Origin: Acidovorax radicis
Lineage (GTDB): Bacteria > Pseudomonadota > Gammaproteobacteria > Burkholderiales > Burkholderiaceae_C
Length of the DNA: 64,000 nucleotides
NCBI RefSeq assembly: GCF_020510705.1
Contig: NZ_CP075184.1
Location: 1,984,001-2,048,000, forward strand
Reading direction: 5' to 3'
Part shown: positions 7,811-16,210 of the stretch, piece by piece
Layout of the letters: each line of letters opens with the position of its first letter
How positions within the stretch are numbered: the first letter of the stretch is position 1
The notes under the pieces: generated by a model
Databases searched by the model: none
What the model was told of the DNA's origin: nothing
The model's input: only the letters and a program-made list of their open reading frames with translations
Program-made: the position numbers and the translations under genes

Positions 7811-8997
7811 GGATTCTCTGCACGAATCCCTGTGAGATGTGATTGAACAGGCCTGAAGCCCAGACAATAAGCGCATGAAGCAAAGCAGCCTGGGCCTGAG
7901 CAATACCATCAAGCGCACACGCAAGCGCGAGTTCCTTGATGCGATGGAGTTGGTGGTGCCCTGGGCCGAGTTGGTCTCGCTCATTGAGCCCTACGCCCCA
8001 GAGATCGGACGCCGGGGCCAGCAGCCCTTTGCGGTGCAGACCCTGCTGCGTATCCATTTCATGCAGCAGTGGTTCAAGCTTAGCGACCCAGCCATGGAAG
8101 AGGCACTGCACGACGTGCCAGCCTTTCGGGACTTTGCCGGCCTGTCTCACTGGGACGAACACATTCCCAGTGAATCGAGCATCCTGCGTTTTCGGCATCT
8201 GCTGGAGCGCCACAAACTGGCCGATCAGATCCTCGCTACGGTCAATGCCCTGCTGCAAGCCAAAGGGCTGCAACTCAAAGCAGGCACGGTGGTGGATGCC
8301 ACGCTGATTGCGGCGCCGACGTCCACCAAGAATGAAGGCAAGGCACGAGACCCCGAGATGCATCAAAGCAAGAAGGGCAACGAGTGGTACTTTGGCATGA
8401 AGGCTCACATTGGCGTGGATGCGGATTCAGGCCTGGTGCACAGCGTGCGCGGCACCAGTGGCAATGTGAACGACGTGATAGAAGCCAACAGCCTGCTGCA
8501 CGGGCAAGAAACGGATGCCTTTGGCGATGCGGGCTACCAAGGAGTGGACAAGCGGCCCGATGCCAACAAGAACGTGCGCTGGCATGTAGCCATGCGCCCG
8601 GGGTTGCGCCGGGCTTTGGACAAAAACAAGCCTGTGGATGCGCTGATCGACCAACTTGAACGCACCAAGGCCAGCATCCGGGCCAAGGTGGAGCACCCGT
8701 TTCGGGTGCTCAAGCAGCAGTTCGGGTACGTGAAGGTGCGCTACCGGGGGCTCATGAAGAACACGGCGCAGATCGTCACGCTGTTTGCGCTGGGCAATCT
8801 GTGGATGGCAAGGCACAAGTTGCTGGCCTGCATGGGGCAGGTGCGCGTGCAGGGGGCGTAAAGCCTCCGATATAGGGGCAATGGCCCTCGCCAAACGCCT
8901 GCTGGGTGCGCTGCGCACGCCTCATTACTCAAAGCGAGTGCTGTTTTAGTTCAGGCATCGCTGTGACATAGCCAGAACCGATTCGTGAAGAGCTTCC
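7811..8997 (+). mobile_element. IS5-family insertion sequence, copy 1
   Basis: The element has 18-base imperfect terminal inverted repeats: GGATTCTCTGCACGAATC at the left, and at the right the complement of GGAAGCTCTTCACGAATC (15 of 18 match). It is flanked by identical CTAG tetramers at 7807-7810 and 8998-9001, which fits the YTAR target preference of this IS5 group. It is 1187 bp, carries one complete transposase gene and looks intact. Confidence 0.88.
7875..8861 (+). CDS. IS5-family transposase
   Basis: The 328-residue DDE transposase starts MKQSSLGLSN and has the family's N-terminal domain (MQQWFKLSDPAMEEALHD). The catalytic aspartates are in GTVVDATLIAAP and in GDAGYQGVDKRPD, and the C-terminal catalytic region is KASIRAKVEHPFRVLKQQFGYVKVRYRGL. 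No frameshift is seen, so it may be active. It is clearly related to, but distinct from, the second IS5 transposase at 42444-43406, so the two came from separate insertions. Confidence 0.93.
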   Translation: MKQSSLGLSNTIKRTRKREFLDAMELVVPWAELVSLIEPYAPEIGRRGQQPFAVQTLLRIHFMQQWFKLSDPAMEEALHDVPAFRDFAGLSHWDEHIPSESSILRFRHLLERHKLADQILATVNALLQAKGLQLKAGTVVDATLIAAPTSTKNEGKARDPEMHQSKKGNEWYFGMKAHIGVDADSGLVHSVRGTSGNVNDVIEANSLLHGQETDAFGDAGYQGVDKRPDANKNVRWHVAMRPGLRRALDKNKPVDALIDQLERTKASIRAKVEHPFRVLKQQFGYVKVRYRGLMKNTAQIVTLFALGNLWMARHKLLACMGQVRVQGA

Positions 8998-9115
8998 CTA
9001 GGCGGTGCAGCAAGAAATAGCTGACCGCTGCGAGCACCAGGCAGACCCACCAGGGGAGCATGGAAAGCAAGTCCAGGACATCTTCTAGTGGACTAGATTT
9101 CTTGCGTCTGGCCAT

Positions 9116-9452
9116 GGTTCCTCCCGATGCGTTTGTGGCGTTTGCACTATTTTGGCGCAAGCGTTTGTTATGTCGGGGATTACCTGCGCAAAGAATGCGT
9201 TCGGGTCCAGAAGAGTAGCTATGCCACTATGTGGGCTGCTGGAATGCAGCGATTGCAGACGGTCGCGCGGCCTTTCAAGATCAGCCATGCTGCGCACTCA
9301 CTTTTCCTATAGCATTTTAGCCGAGGTGCACATAACCCACGTGTGACTGGCGTTACATCGAAGTGATATCCCTTTAATGCATCTACACGTTGGAATCGAC
9401 CCACAGGTTATTCCAGTCTTTCTTTCTTATCACCTCTCATGTGCATTCACAA
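9116..9452. other. Intergenic region without a recognisable gene
   Basis: These 337 bases separate the split membrane-protein gene from the end of the WYL regulator gene. Short frames exist on both strands, but none has a convincing ribosome site or a recognisable product. The base composition is more AT-rich than the flanking chromosome, as expected for acquired DNA. Confidence 0.4.
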
Positions 9453-10325
9453 TTAACTTTGTGACATCGCGATTTTGAACTCCTCGTAATTCAGAATTTT
9501 CAGAGGTGTAGCTGCCGGATTTCCTTTGACATCGGGTACGTCAAGCCTAAGATTTTTTTCAAAATAAAAGAGGAGTGCTTTTTTAATAAAAATGGACAAA
9601 TTGCCATTTTCCATTTCATAGTCTTCCATCACCCCACGCCTCTGAACTTCATTAAGACTAGGGTTGGGATGAAGCTGAACTTCGAAGAGTTCATTCCAGG
9701 CAACGTCATTGTCAATGTCACTTTCGGCTTCGCCAAAGCTTTTGGTGGCATCACAGCGAGACAGAAGGAAATCTCGGAAATCTCGTCTGTTGTGGCAAAA
9801 AGCTCGAACGTGCCATCGCGCACCATCGTTCACAAGAGAGTGCGGGGAAACCCATCTCCACGCCTTATCCAAATTTTCCTTGTTCATCGATTGATACAGA
9901 ATCTCAATCGACCGTTTTTCTCGTATCGCTCTTATCAACGCCCGAAGGACATCTGATTTCACCCGCCTGTTTGGAACGGGCATCAGAGCAGTACTCGGGA
10001 CTTCGCCCATCCAAGAATCCGTCAACCGAACGCGGTCCCCAGACGCGTCGTGCAGATGGGCCAGGTAGCTATCTGCCTTGAGGTCTAGAAAGATCGGTTT
10101 GAAGTCTTCTGTGCTGACATAGCGCTTCTCACTTGAGTCATACACTAGGTTGCCGGCAGCAAGCTTTTGGTAAAGGCCAAGGTCCGCAGACGCCTGCGGG
10201 GTCGAAACCCCAAATTTTTCTGTGATGTCTCCACGTCGGACACCGCCTTCCCAATAGAGACGGAACTCAATGAACTCAAGGCGCCGTTCAGTGCCCCAGC
10301 GAATTTTGTCGACTGCAGATTTCAT
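9453..10325 (-). CDS. WYL-domain transcriptional regulator, CapW/BrxR-like
   Basis: The 290-residue protein has the layout of the defence-associated CapW/BrxR regulators: an N-terminal winged helix (RWGTERRLEFIEFRLYWEGG, then RRGDITEKFGVSTPQASADL) followed by NLVYDSSEKRYV, a central WYL domain (SPHSLVNDGARWHVRAF, then RDFLLSRC) and a C-terminal WCX-type extension. Members repress phage-defence operons and bind inverted repeats. It is divergent from the truncated cyclase gene with only 97 bases between starts. That gap holds a near-ideal promoter framed by an inverted repeat whose left arm touches this gene's start codon. Family placement is by pattern recognition and is strong. Confidence 0.85.
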   Translation of the reverse strand: MKSAVDKIRWGTERRLEFIEFRLYWEGGVRRGDITEKFGVSTPQASADLGLYQKLAAGNLVYDSSEKRYVSTEDFKPIFLDLKADSYLAHLHDASGDRVRLTDSWMGEVPSTALMPVPNRRVKSDVLRALIRAIREKRSIEILYQSMNKENLDKAWRWVSPHSLVNDGARWHVRAFCHNRRDFRDFLLSRCDATKSFGEAESDIDNDVAWNELFEVQLHPNPSLNEVQRRGVMEDYEMENGNLSIFIKKALLFYFEKNLRLDVPDVKGNPAATPLKILNYEEFKIAMSQS

Positions 10326-10378
10326 GCGTATAGTTAGTTGACAGGTAAAAAATCTCTACCCATAATTAAACTATACGC
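10326..10378 (+). promoter_or_regulatory. Sigma-70 promoter inside an inverted-repeat operator for the cyclase gene
   Basis: Perfect 10-base arms GCGTATAGTT (10326-10335) and AACTATACGC (10369-10378) enclose 33 bases. Inside lies TTGACA (10338-10343), exactly 17 bases, then CATAAT (10361-10366), a strong promoter reading toward the cyclase gene. The expected start point falls in the right arm. A WYL dimer bound to both arms would cover the promoter, matching repression by the divergent CapW-like gene. Confidence 0.75.
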
Positions 10379-10422
10379 AATGGACTGCTCCTTGTCCACG
10401 CGGGTTACATCCGGAGATAGCT

Positions 10423-11448
10423 GTGAGTCACACTTGGAACCACGAACGCGCCAGTACCCACATCGACAAGAAGATGGAGGATGTGGAGACCGTCACCATC
10501 AAGCAGTACGGGCGTGATATGTCTCTTGAGTCCATCGCGACCAACGCGGCGTACCGTGTTGACGGCGTTCATATGTACGCAGACATCCAGAATCTGCGTG
10601 AGATGCTGAATGTGACTGACGTGGAAGGCCCGGACTGCCACAAGCGCACGCTGCGATTTCTGGACCAACACTATCGCGCCGTCAATCGCATCCTCAAGCG
10701 TGTTGACGCGCGGCGGGTGGACTTCCACAACCAGCGGCTGCACTCTCTCTTCACAAAACCGTACAACTCCGAGGCTGGAGCAGAAAAGAAACGCGTGCAA
10801 CGTGCGGTCGCAACGGCACAGCTCATGATTGACGTCCTGAACGAGACCAAAGATGACGATGCAAAAATCCCAGCAGCAGTCTTGCGCGTTGGCATCGATA
10901 CTGGGGAGACACTGGCTGTCAACAACGGGCGCAACGGAAATCGCGAGCCATTGTTCCTGGGCGATGCCGCAAACCATGCTGCGAAACTGGCCAGCAACCT
11001 GTCCTCCAAGGGTATCTACCTTACGAATGCTGCACGTTTGGCGATTGGCCTCAAGGAAGTCGATACGCCGGAAAAGACGGCACTGACCAAGGACGAAATC
11101 AAGGACTGCCAAGATGCAGAAGACCTTGATGTCACCACTGAAACCATAGTTAAAGAGTGGCGCGAAGACCAGAAAAACAATCCTCTCGGAGGCTTTGTTT
11201 TCACGCGACATACCCCTCCGTTTTCGACGATGGACATCCCGGCACTGACCCCCGGCAACTCGCGCCGTCAGGAGGCGGTGAGCATCTATGCAGACATCGA
11301 CGGCTTCACAGCCTATGTCGCGGACAACATTGAGAAGAACGCTGAGAACGTAGTTGTTCCACGAACCCGCGCTGATCGAGCCGGACAGACCAAAGTCCGC
11401 TTTGGCGCGCTTACGCACCAGGTTGACCACGCCGCCCGGTTCGTCTGA
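10423..11448 (+). pseudogene. pycC: Pycsar-type pyrimidine cyclase (PycC-like), 3'-truncated
   Basis: A GTG start at 10423 follows a GGAG site. Residues 1-309 carry class III nucleotide-cyclase signatures: VDGVHMYADIQN (residues 46-57), then LRVGIDTGETLAVNNGR and FLGDAANHAAKLA (154-190). A second cyclase-type start, SIYADIDGFTAYV (287-299), has the metal-binding Asp-Ile-Asp pair. This pattern matches the uridylate/cytidylate cyclases of Pycsar anti-phage systems, known to make cUMP or cCMP that triggers a downstream effector. From about base 11350 the sequence is the antisense of a TonB-receptor gene, so the last 32 residues are foreign and the second domain is lost. No effector gene remains. 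Confidence 0.75.
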
Positions 11449-11994
11449 CCCCTGGAGAACACCCGCAGGCCCGCGCAGCACTTCGACGCGTTCATAAATA
11501 GGCAGGTCGATTTGCTGATAACCCGAAAGCCCGGTGCGCGCAGGAATTCCGTCATAAGCAACGCCCAGGGCATAGCCGCGTGAGTAGAACTGGCTTTGCG
11601 TGGAGTCGTTTGAAATGGCGGTAACGCCGGGCATCTGGTTCAGCACCTCGGTAACCGTGGACAGGTTCTGCTCCTCGATTCGCTGGCGCGTGATGACTGA
11701 AACCGAATTCGGAATCTCACGCAAGCTGCGCTCCTGCTTGCCACCGACCATGACCTTGCTGAGGTAGCCTTCCGGTTCGGTTGAGCCGGTAACAATGACT
11801 GGCGCCAGACTCGGCACCGCATTGTGGTCGGGGTTCGCTGTGTCTGCAGCCGGCGCCGCGATCGGTGCGGACGGCTTGACCGTTTGCAGCGGGTCACTGA
11901 CCTGGGACCAGCCTTGCGGTACATACAAAACCAGCAAGATGGCCAGTGCGGTGCTTCCAGTGCTTTTTTCAGGCGACCCGAACAGCCTCCGCAA
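11352..11994 (-). pseudogene. TonB-dependent siderophore receptor, N-terminal fragment
   Basis: The frame from a TTG at 11994 encodes a signal-peptide-like start (ALAILLVLYVPQGWSQ), a TonB-box-containing stretch (APVIVTGSTEPEG) and a nearly complete plug domain with SLREIPNSVSVITRQRIEEQ, FYSRGYALGVAYDGIPA and VEVLRGPAGVLQGSDEPGGVVN. It reaches the first barrel strands (GSISAGSWNNY) and then stops resembling the family at about 11352, where it abuts the truncated cyclase gene. Most of the barrel is missing, so no functional receptor can be made. The true start is uncertain. Confidence 0.8.
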
Positions 11995-12057
11995 TGCATG
12001 CCCGCCTTCGAATGAGTACTATCGGCCAATAACCGCCATCGGTGAAAATGCCTTCGT

Positions 12058-12519
12058 ATGACCGAAATCTCCCTCGATAGCCGGCCAACCTACCAAGCAG
12101 CGTGCCACTGCGGAGCTGTCCGCTTTGCAGTGCTGCTTACCGATGGTCTGCGCACTGCCCGCAGGTGCAACTGCTCCTATTGCCGCATGCGCGGCGCAGT
12201 GGCTGTCTCTGCCAACTTAAACGATATACAGGTTCTGCAAGGGGAAGATGTGCTGACGCTTTACCAGTTCAACACTGGGGAAGCCAAGCACTACTTCTGT
12301 TCGCGCTGCGGCATCTATACCTTTCACCAGCGTCGCTCATCTCCGCACCAATACGGAGTCAACGTCGCCTGCATTGAAGGAATGAGTCCATTCGACTTTG
12401 ATGAAGTGCCTGTAAATGAGGGGCGAATGCACCCGAAGGACAGTGCTGAAGGTGGTCCGATTGTTGCCGGGTGGCTGCGGTATAGGTCCAATAAGACAAC
12501 ACGGTCAACTGACATTTGA
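12058..12519 (+). CDS. GFA/CENP-V-domain protein
   Basis: The 153-residue product has the cysteine pattern of the glutathione-dependent formaldehyde-activating (GFA) superfamily: ACHCGAVRF, RCNCSYCRMRG and HYFCSRCGIYTFH, which bind zinc. Most members have no proven role in formaldehyde metabolism. The C-terminal tail ends 12 bases before an IS30-family element, so the gene escaped disruption. It is divergent from the TonB-receptor fragment. The actual substrate is unknown. Confidence 0.82.
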   Translation: MTEISLDSRPTYQAACHCGAVRFAVLLTDGLRTARRCNCSYCRMRGAVAVSANLNDIQVLQGEDVLTLYQFNTGEAKHYFCSRCGIYTFHQRRSSPHQYGVNVACIEGMSPFDFDEVPVNEGRMHPKDSAEGGPIVAGWLRYRSNKTTRSTDI

Positions 12520-12531
12520 AGTTCCGCTAAG

Positions 12532-13766
12532 GGCGGCAGATTCAACCGGTCGATGCAACACATTCGCTGAACATCTCAGCGGGTGTGTGGAAGCCCAGCG
12601 TCTTGCGCGGCCTCTCATTCAATTGTCTCGCAATGGCGTTGAGCTGAAGCTGTGAGAGACCCGAGAGATTCATGCCCTTGGGCATGTACTGCCTGAGTAA
12701 GCCGTTCGTGTTCTCGTTGCTTCCCCGCTGCCATGGGCTTCGCGGGTCGCAGAAGTACACCTGGATGTCGGTAGCCATCGTGAATTGCTTGTGAGCATGC
12801 ATCTCCGAGCCTCTGTCCCAGGTCAGTGACTTGTACAGTTCCTGCGGTAGCTTGCTGGCGCTCTTGATGAGTGCCTTGACGACCGACTGCGAGTCTTTGC
12901 CATTCAGCTTCACCAGCATCACGTATCGCGTTTGACGTTCAACCAGTGTCGCAATTTGGCTGTTGCCACTGCCAAAGACCAAGTCGCCTTCCCAGTGACC
13001 AGGCACTGCCCGGTCCTCGACGCAAGCGGGGCGCTCGCTGATCGAAACAGCGTCAACGATCTTTCCGTGAATTGCCGTCTTCTGTGTGTAGTGCCGTGAT
13101 CGGCGCATTCCACGAGTGCGTCTGAGGTGCTCCAACAGCTCCTTCTTCAAGGCGCCACGCGCTTGAATGAACAGACTGCGGTAGATGGTCTCGTGTGACA
13201 CGTGCTGGCTCTCGTCGCAAGGATAAGTTTGCTTGAGCCAACCTGCAATTTGCTCCGGCGACCACAGCATCCGCAGCTTGTGAGCCACGATCCGGGCCAA
13301 TGCACGGTTCTGCCTGAGCTTGCAGCGCTTTGGGCGCTGCGCTCGATTCCAAGCCGCTTCATCTGCCTGAGTTGCACGGTAGCCATCACAGCCGCCATTG
13401 CGCTTGATCTCTCGGCTGATCGTCGACGGTGCTCGCCCGAGCCGCGTTGCGATGGAGCGAATCGATTCGCCTGACACCATCGCCCGCGAGATCTCCTCGC
13501 GCTCTGCCAACGTCAATGCAATTGCTGCACGTGATCGCTGCGCAGGCCGGAATCCGCCCGTCTCTGCAAGTATCCGATGGATCGACGAGTGGGCGCGATC
13601 AAAGAGCTTGCCGATCTCATGCAGCGTCCAGCCTTGCTTCCAGCGCTCCCACATCAGCGCCTTCTGGGTATCTGAATAGTAGATTCTTGGTCGCTGTTTC
13701 ATCTGCAACACTCCTTGCGCCTACGCGGTGGTTAGTGTGTTGCATCGACCGGTTGAATCTGCCGCC
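12532..13766 (-). mobile_element. IS30-family insertion sequence
   Basis: Perfect 31-base terminal inverted repeats run from 12532 to 12562 and from 13736 to 13766 (ends GGCGGCAGATTCAACCGG inward). The element is 1235 bp and encodes one transposase. No target duplication is obvious next to the ends, which may mean a very short one or a later rearrangement. Confidence 0.88.
12542..13702 (-). CDS. IS30-family transposase
   Basis: The protein starts at the ATG at 13702 (MKQRPRIYYSD, 386 residues). It has the N-terminal helix-turn-helix of the family (IRSIATRLGRAPSTISREIKRNGG) and the DDE residues in GHWEGDLVFG, LTWDRGSEMHAH and GSNENTNGLLRQYMPKG. The frame is intact, so the element may be active. 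The stop lies ten bases inside the left terminal repeat boundary. Confidence 0.93.
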   Translation of the reverse strand: MKQRPRIYYSDTQKALMWERWKQGWTLHEIGKLFDRAHSSIHRILAETGGFRPAQRSRAAIALTLAEREEISRAMVSGESIRSIATRLGRAPSTISREIKRNGGCDGYRATQADEAAWNRAQRPKRCKLRQNRALARIVAHKLRMLWSPEQIAGWLKQTYPCDESQHVSHETIYRSLFIQARGALKKELLEHLRRTRGMRRSRHYTQKTAIHGKIVDAVSISERPACVEDRAVPGHWEGDLVFGSGNSQIATLVERQTRYVMLVKLNGKDSQSVVKALIKSASKLPQELYKSLTWDRGSEMHAHKQFTMATDIQVYFCDPRSPWQRGSNENTNGLLRQYMPKGMNLSGLSQLQLNAIARQLNERPRKTLGFHTPAEMFSECVASTG

Positions 13767-14253
13767 GAAAGTGGTCCTCCATTGTGTGCTTTCAGAGTGC
13801 TCAACTGCGGAAGGTTCAGATAGCCAAGTTGACGACACCACGCCGCAAGCGCCCGAGGTGCCGGGTCAACATTTTTTTTGGCGGCGGCGCTGGCTGCGTC
13901 GTGATGCGCGCGGCCACTACATGGCCGCCAGCGCGTAGCGCCCCGGCACGGCGAACACAGCAGCGTGCGAACTTCAATCCAAGGAATCGTGCGTGCCGGC
14001 GCTGCCCTTGCGTCAATAGCCAGACGCGCGAATCCATTTGGGATGGGCTTTGCATTCCGTGACGAGGTAATCGCGCAGGGCCTTGGCCTTTAGGGATTCG
14101 CAAGCGATCCGGGTGTGGAAATAGCCAGTCGGCATCCGTATTTGGCGCACGGCATCTACCAAGGGCAAGCTGCTTGCACCCGAGGCGCAGCGGTGTACCC
14201 ATTGCACTTCCAGCTCTGCGGCACTGGCCAGCGGGACGGGGTCAGCTGGACCG
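13767..14253. other. Unassigned region between the IS30 element and arcC
   Basis: About 490 bases hold no gene I can name. A minus-strand frame at 14013-14270 (85 codons) overlaps the arcC 3' end. Its tail, with QIRMPTGYFHTRIACESLKAK, looks coding and could be the C-terminal remnant of an unidentified regulator, but it has no credible start. The region near 13870 has a run of eight T and a GC-rich tract. Confidence 0.3.
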
Positions 14254-15171
14254 TCAACTTTTATCAGCACTCACGCGTGTACCGGCTTTACCCGTCAGTA
14301 TGGCGGACGCATCGGCCAGCGCGCCGATGCCGGCCAGACCGCCAGTGCGGTTCACAAAATCGCAGGCGGCCTCCACCTTGGGGTCCATGGAGCCCGCAGC
14401 AAAGTCCAGGGCCGCGAGCGCCTGCGGTGACACGTCGCCCAGCGCGCGCTGGGCCGGGGTGCCCCAGTCGGTGAAGACCGCGGACACGTCGGTCAGCATG
14501 AGAAACGCATCTGCCCTCAACTCGGCGGCCAGCAAACCGCTCGCGTAGTCCTTGTCGATCACGGCTTCTACTCCGACATAGGTCCCGTCCGAGCGTTGCG
14601 CCACCGGAATGCCACCACCGCCCGCGCAGATCACGGTGACTGCCTGCGCCATCAGCAGGCGGATGACCTCGATCTCCAGAATGCGCACCGGCCGTGGTGA
14701 CGCCACGACGCGGCGCCAGGCGTTGCCGTCGGGGGCAATGGCCCACCCGCGCTGGTCGGCCAGCCGCCGAGCATCGCCTTCGGTGTAGATCGGGCCCACG
14801 GGCTTGCTAGGCACGCTGAAGGCGGCATCGCGGGGATCCACCTCGACCTGCGTCAGCAGCGTGGCAAATTGCGCCGGCCCTGCGTAGGCGTTGTCCAGTT
14901 CCTGTTGCAGCACGTAGCCGATCATGCCCTCGGTTTCGGCGCCGAGCACGTCGAGCGGGAACGCGCCCTTGCCAGCTTGCTCGCCCATCAGCGCGAGCAA
15001 GCCAACCTGTGGGCCATTGCCGTGGGTGACGACCAATTGGTGACCATCTGCCATGAGTTGCGCCAACGCCTGCGCTGCGCAGCGGATGTTGTCGCGCTGC
15101 GTCGACGCGCTTACCAGCTCGCCTCGTCGAAGCAAGGCGTTACCGCCCAGTGCCACCACCACGCGTGCCAT
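14254..15171 (-). CDS. arcC: Carbamate kinase
   Basis: The 305-residue protein begins RVVVALGGNALLRRG, the amino-acid-kinase glycine loop. It continues with VVTHGNGPQVG, the DVLGAETEGMIGY segment, ICAGGGGIPV and the late VIDKDYASGLLA, all diagnostic of carbamate kinase. It makes ATP and CO2/NH3 from carbamoyl phosphate and ADP, the energy-yielding last step of the arginine deiminase pathway. It follows arcB with one base between genes and is the last gene of the operon. Confidence 0.95.
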   Translation of the reverse strand: MARVVVALGGNALLRRGELVSASTQRDNIRCAAQALAQLMADGHQLVVTHGNGPQVGLLALMGEQAGKGAFPLDVLGAETEGMIGYVLQQELDNAYAGPAQFATLLTQVEVDPRDAAFSVPSKPVGPIYTEGDARRLADQRGWAIAPDGNAWRRVVASPRPVRILEIEVIRLLMAQAVTVICAGGGGIPVAQRSDGTYVGVEAVIDKDYASGLLAAELRADAFLMLTDVSAVFTDWGTPAQRALGDVSPQALAALDFAAGSMDPKVEAACDFVNRTGGLAGIGALADASAILTGKAGTRVSADKS

Positions 15172-15172
15172 G

Positions 15173-16174
15173 TCAGCCGCCGAGCGTGGACACCAGCACG
15201 GCCTTGATGGTGTGCATGCGGTTCTCGGCCTGATCGAACACGATGGACGCCGGACTCTCGAACACCTCGTCGGTGACCTCCATAGCGGTGATGCCGTGCA
15301 GCTTCTCGATCTGTGCGCCCACCTCGGTCTCCGTGTTGTGAAATGCGGGCAGACAGTGCATGAAACGCACGCGCGGATTGCCCGTCATCTCCATCGTCCG
15401 GGAGTTGATCTGGTAAGGCAGCAGCAGCCGAATGCGTTCGGCCCAGACCGATTCGGGTTCCCCCATGGACACCCAGACGTCGGTGTAGAGGAAGTCGCAA
15501 TCCTTCACACCGAGCGCCACGTCCTCGGTCAGCAGGATGCGGGCTCCGCTTTCCAGGGCCAAGCCTCTGGCTTCATCGACAATGTCCTGGTGCGGCCACA
15601 AACTCTGCGGCCCGCACAGGCGCACGTCCATGCCCATTTTGGCGGCTGCCGTCAGTAGCGAGGACCCCATGTTGTTGCCGGTGTCGCCCAGAAAGCAGAA
15701 GGCCATTTTCCGCAGCGGTTTCTCGGCGTGTTCGCGCATGGTGAGAAAATCGGCCAGGATCTGCGTCGGGTGGAACTGGTCGGTGAGTCCGTTGTACACG
15801 GGCACGCCCGACCATGCGGCTAGCGTCTCGACCACCGACTGTCCGTAGCCACGGTACTCGATCGCGTCGTACACACGCCCCAGCACTCGGGCTGTGTCCT
15901 TGATGGACTCCTTGTGGCCGATGTGGTTGCCCGATGGACCCAGGTAGGTGACGGTGGCGCCCTGATCATGCGCCGCCACTTCGAAGCCAGCGCGGGTGCG
16001 TGTGGAATCCTTTTCGAAGATCAGCGCGATCTCCTTGCCGCGCAGCATGGGTTGTTCCGTGCCGGTGTTTTTTGTGCTCTTTAAGTCCGCGGCCAGCTTG
16101 AGCAAAAAGTCGATCTCGCCAGCCGAGAAATCGCGCAGCGTGAGGAAGCTGCGTTGGTGCAGGTTGAATGCCAT
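15173..16174 (-). CDS. arcB: Catabolic ornithine carbamoyltransferase
   Basis: The 333-residue protein has the carbamoyl-phosphate loop STRTR (in [13 protein letters not shown]), the [16 protein letters not shown] segment and the catalytic [11 protein letters not shown] motif. In this pathway it splits citrulline with phosphate into ornithine and carbamoyl phosphate. The catabolic assignment comes from its place between arcA and arcC; sequence alone does not separate it from the anabolic ArgF with certainty. It lies 36 bases after arcA. Confidence 0.94.
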   Translation of the reverse strand: MAFNLHQRSFLTLRDFSAGEIDFLLKLAADLKSTKNTGTEQPMLRGKEIALIFEKDSTRTRAGFEVAAHDQGATVTYLGPSGNHIGHKESIKDTARVLGRVYDAIEYRGYGQSVVETLAAWSGVPVYNGLTDQFHPTQILADFLTMREHAEKPLRKMAFCFLGDTGNNMGSSLLTAAAKMGMDVRLCGPQSLWPHQDIVDEARGLALESGARILLTEDVALGVKDCDFLYTDVWVSMGEPESVWAERIRLLLPYQINSRTMEMTGNPRVRFMHCLPAFHNTETEVGAQIEKLHGITAMEVTDEVFESPASIVFDQAENRMHTIKAVLVSTLGG

Positions 16175-16210
16175 GGTATGTCTTTCGTGGGTCGGGTTCT
16201 GGGGAGGGCA

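Larger units (their letters stand above)
7757..9115 (-). pseudogene. Small membrane protein gene (Mrr-anchor-like) split by an IS5-family element
   Basis: A good ribosome site (GGGAGGAAC) precedes the ATG at 9115. The 5' piece (9115 down to 8998) encodes 39 residues starting MARRKKSSPLEDVLDLLSML and including a hydrophobic helix, WWVCLVLAAVSYFLLH. This closely resembles the N-terminal membrane anchor of Mrr-like restriction endonucleases. Removing the element at 7811-8997 and one CTAG target copy rejoins the frame exactly: it continues EARSKRLADFANKLLD and stops at 7757, giving 55 residues. The original gene was therefore either a 55-residue membrane protein or an already shortened Mrr-type gene. 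Confidence 0.7.

Noticed and set aside
7739..8890. GGGCCCATTG-like similarity proposed as IS5 copy 1 terminal repeats
   Set aside because: The match is weak and has no target duplication; the ends at 7811 and 8997 with CTAG on both sides are far better.
10405..11350. Continuation of the TonB-receptor frame through the cyclase region on the minus strand
   Set aside because: After the junction near 11350 the translation loses all receptor motifs and is simply the antisense of the cyclase gene.
12527..13771. Target duplication flanking the IS30-family element
   Set aside because: Flanks CTAAG and GAAAG show no convincing direct repeat; only the 31-base inverted repeats define the ends.
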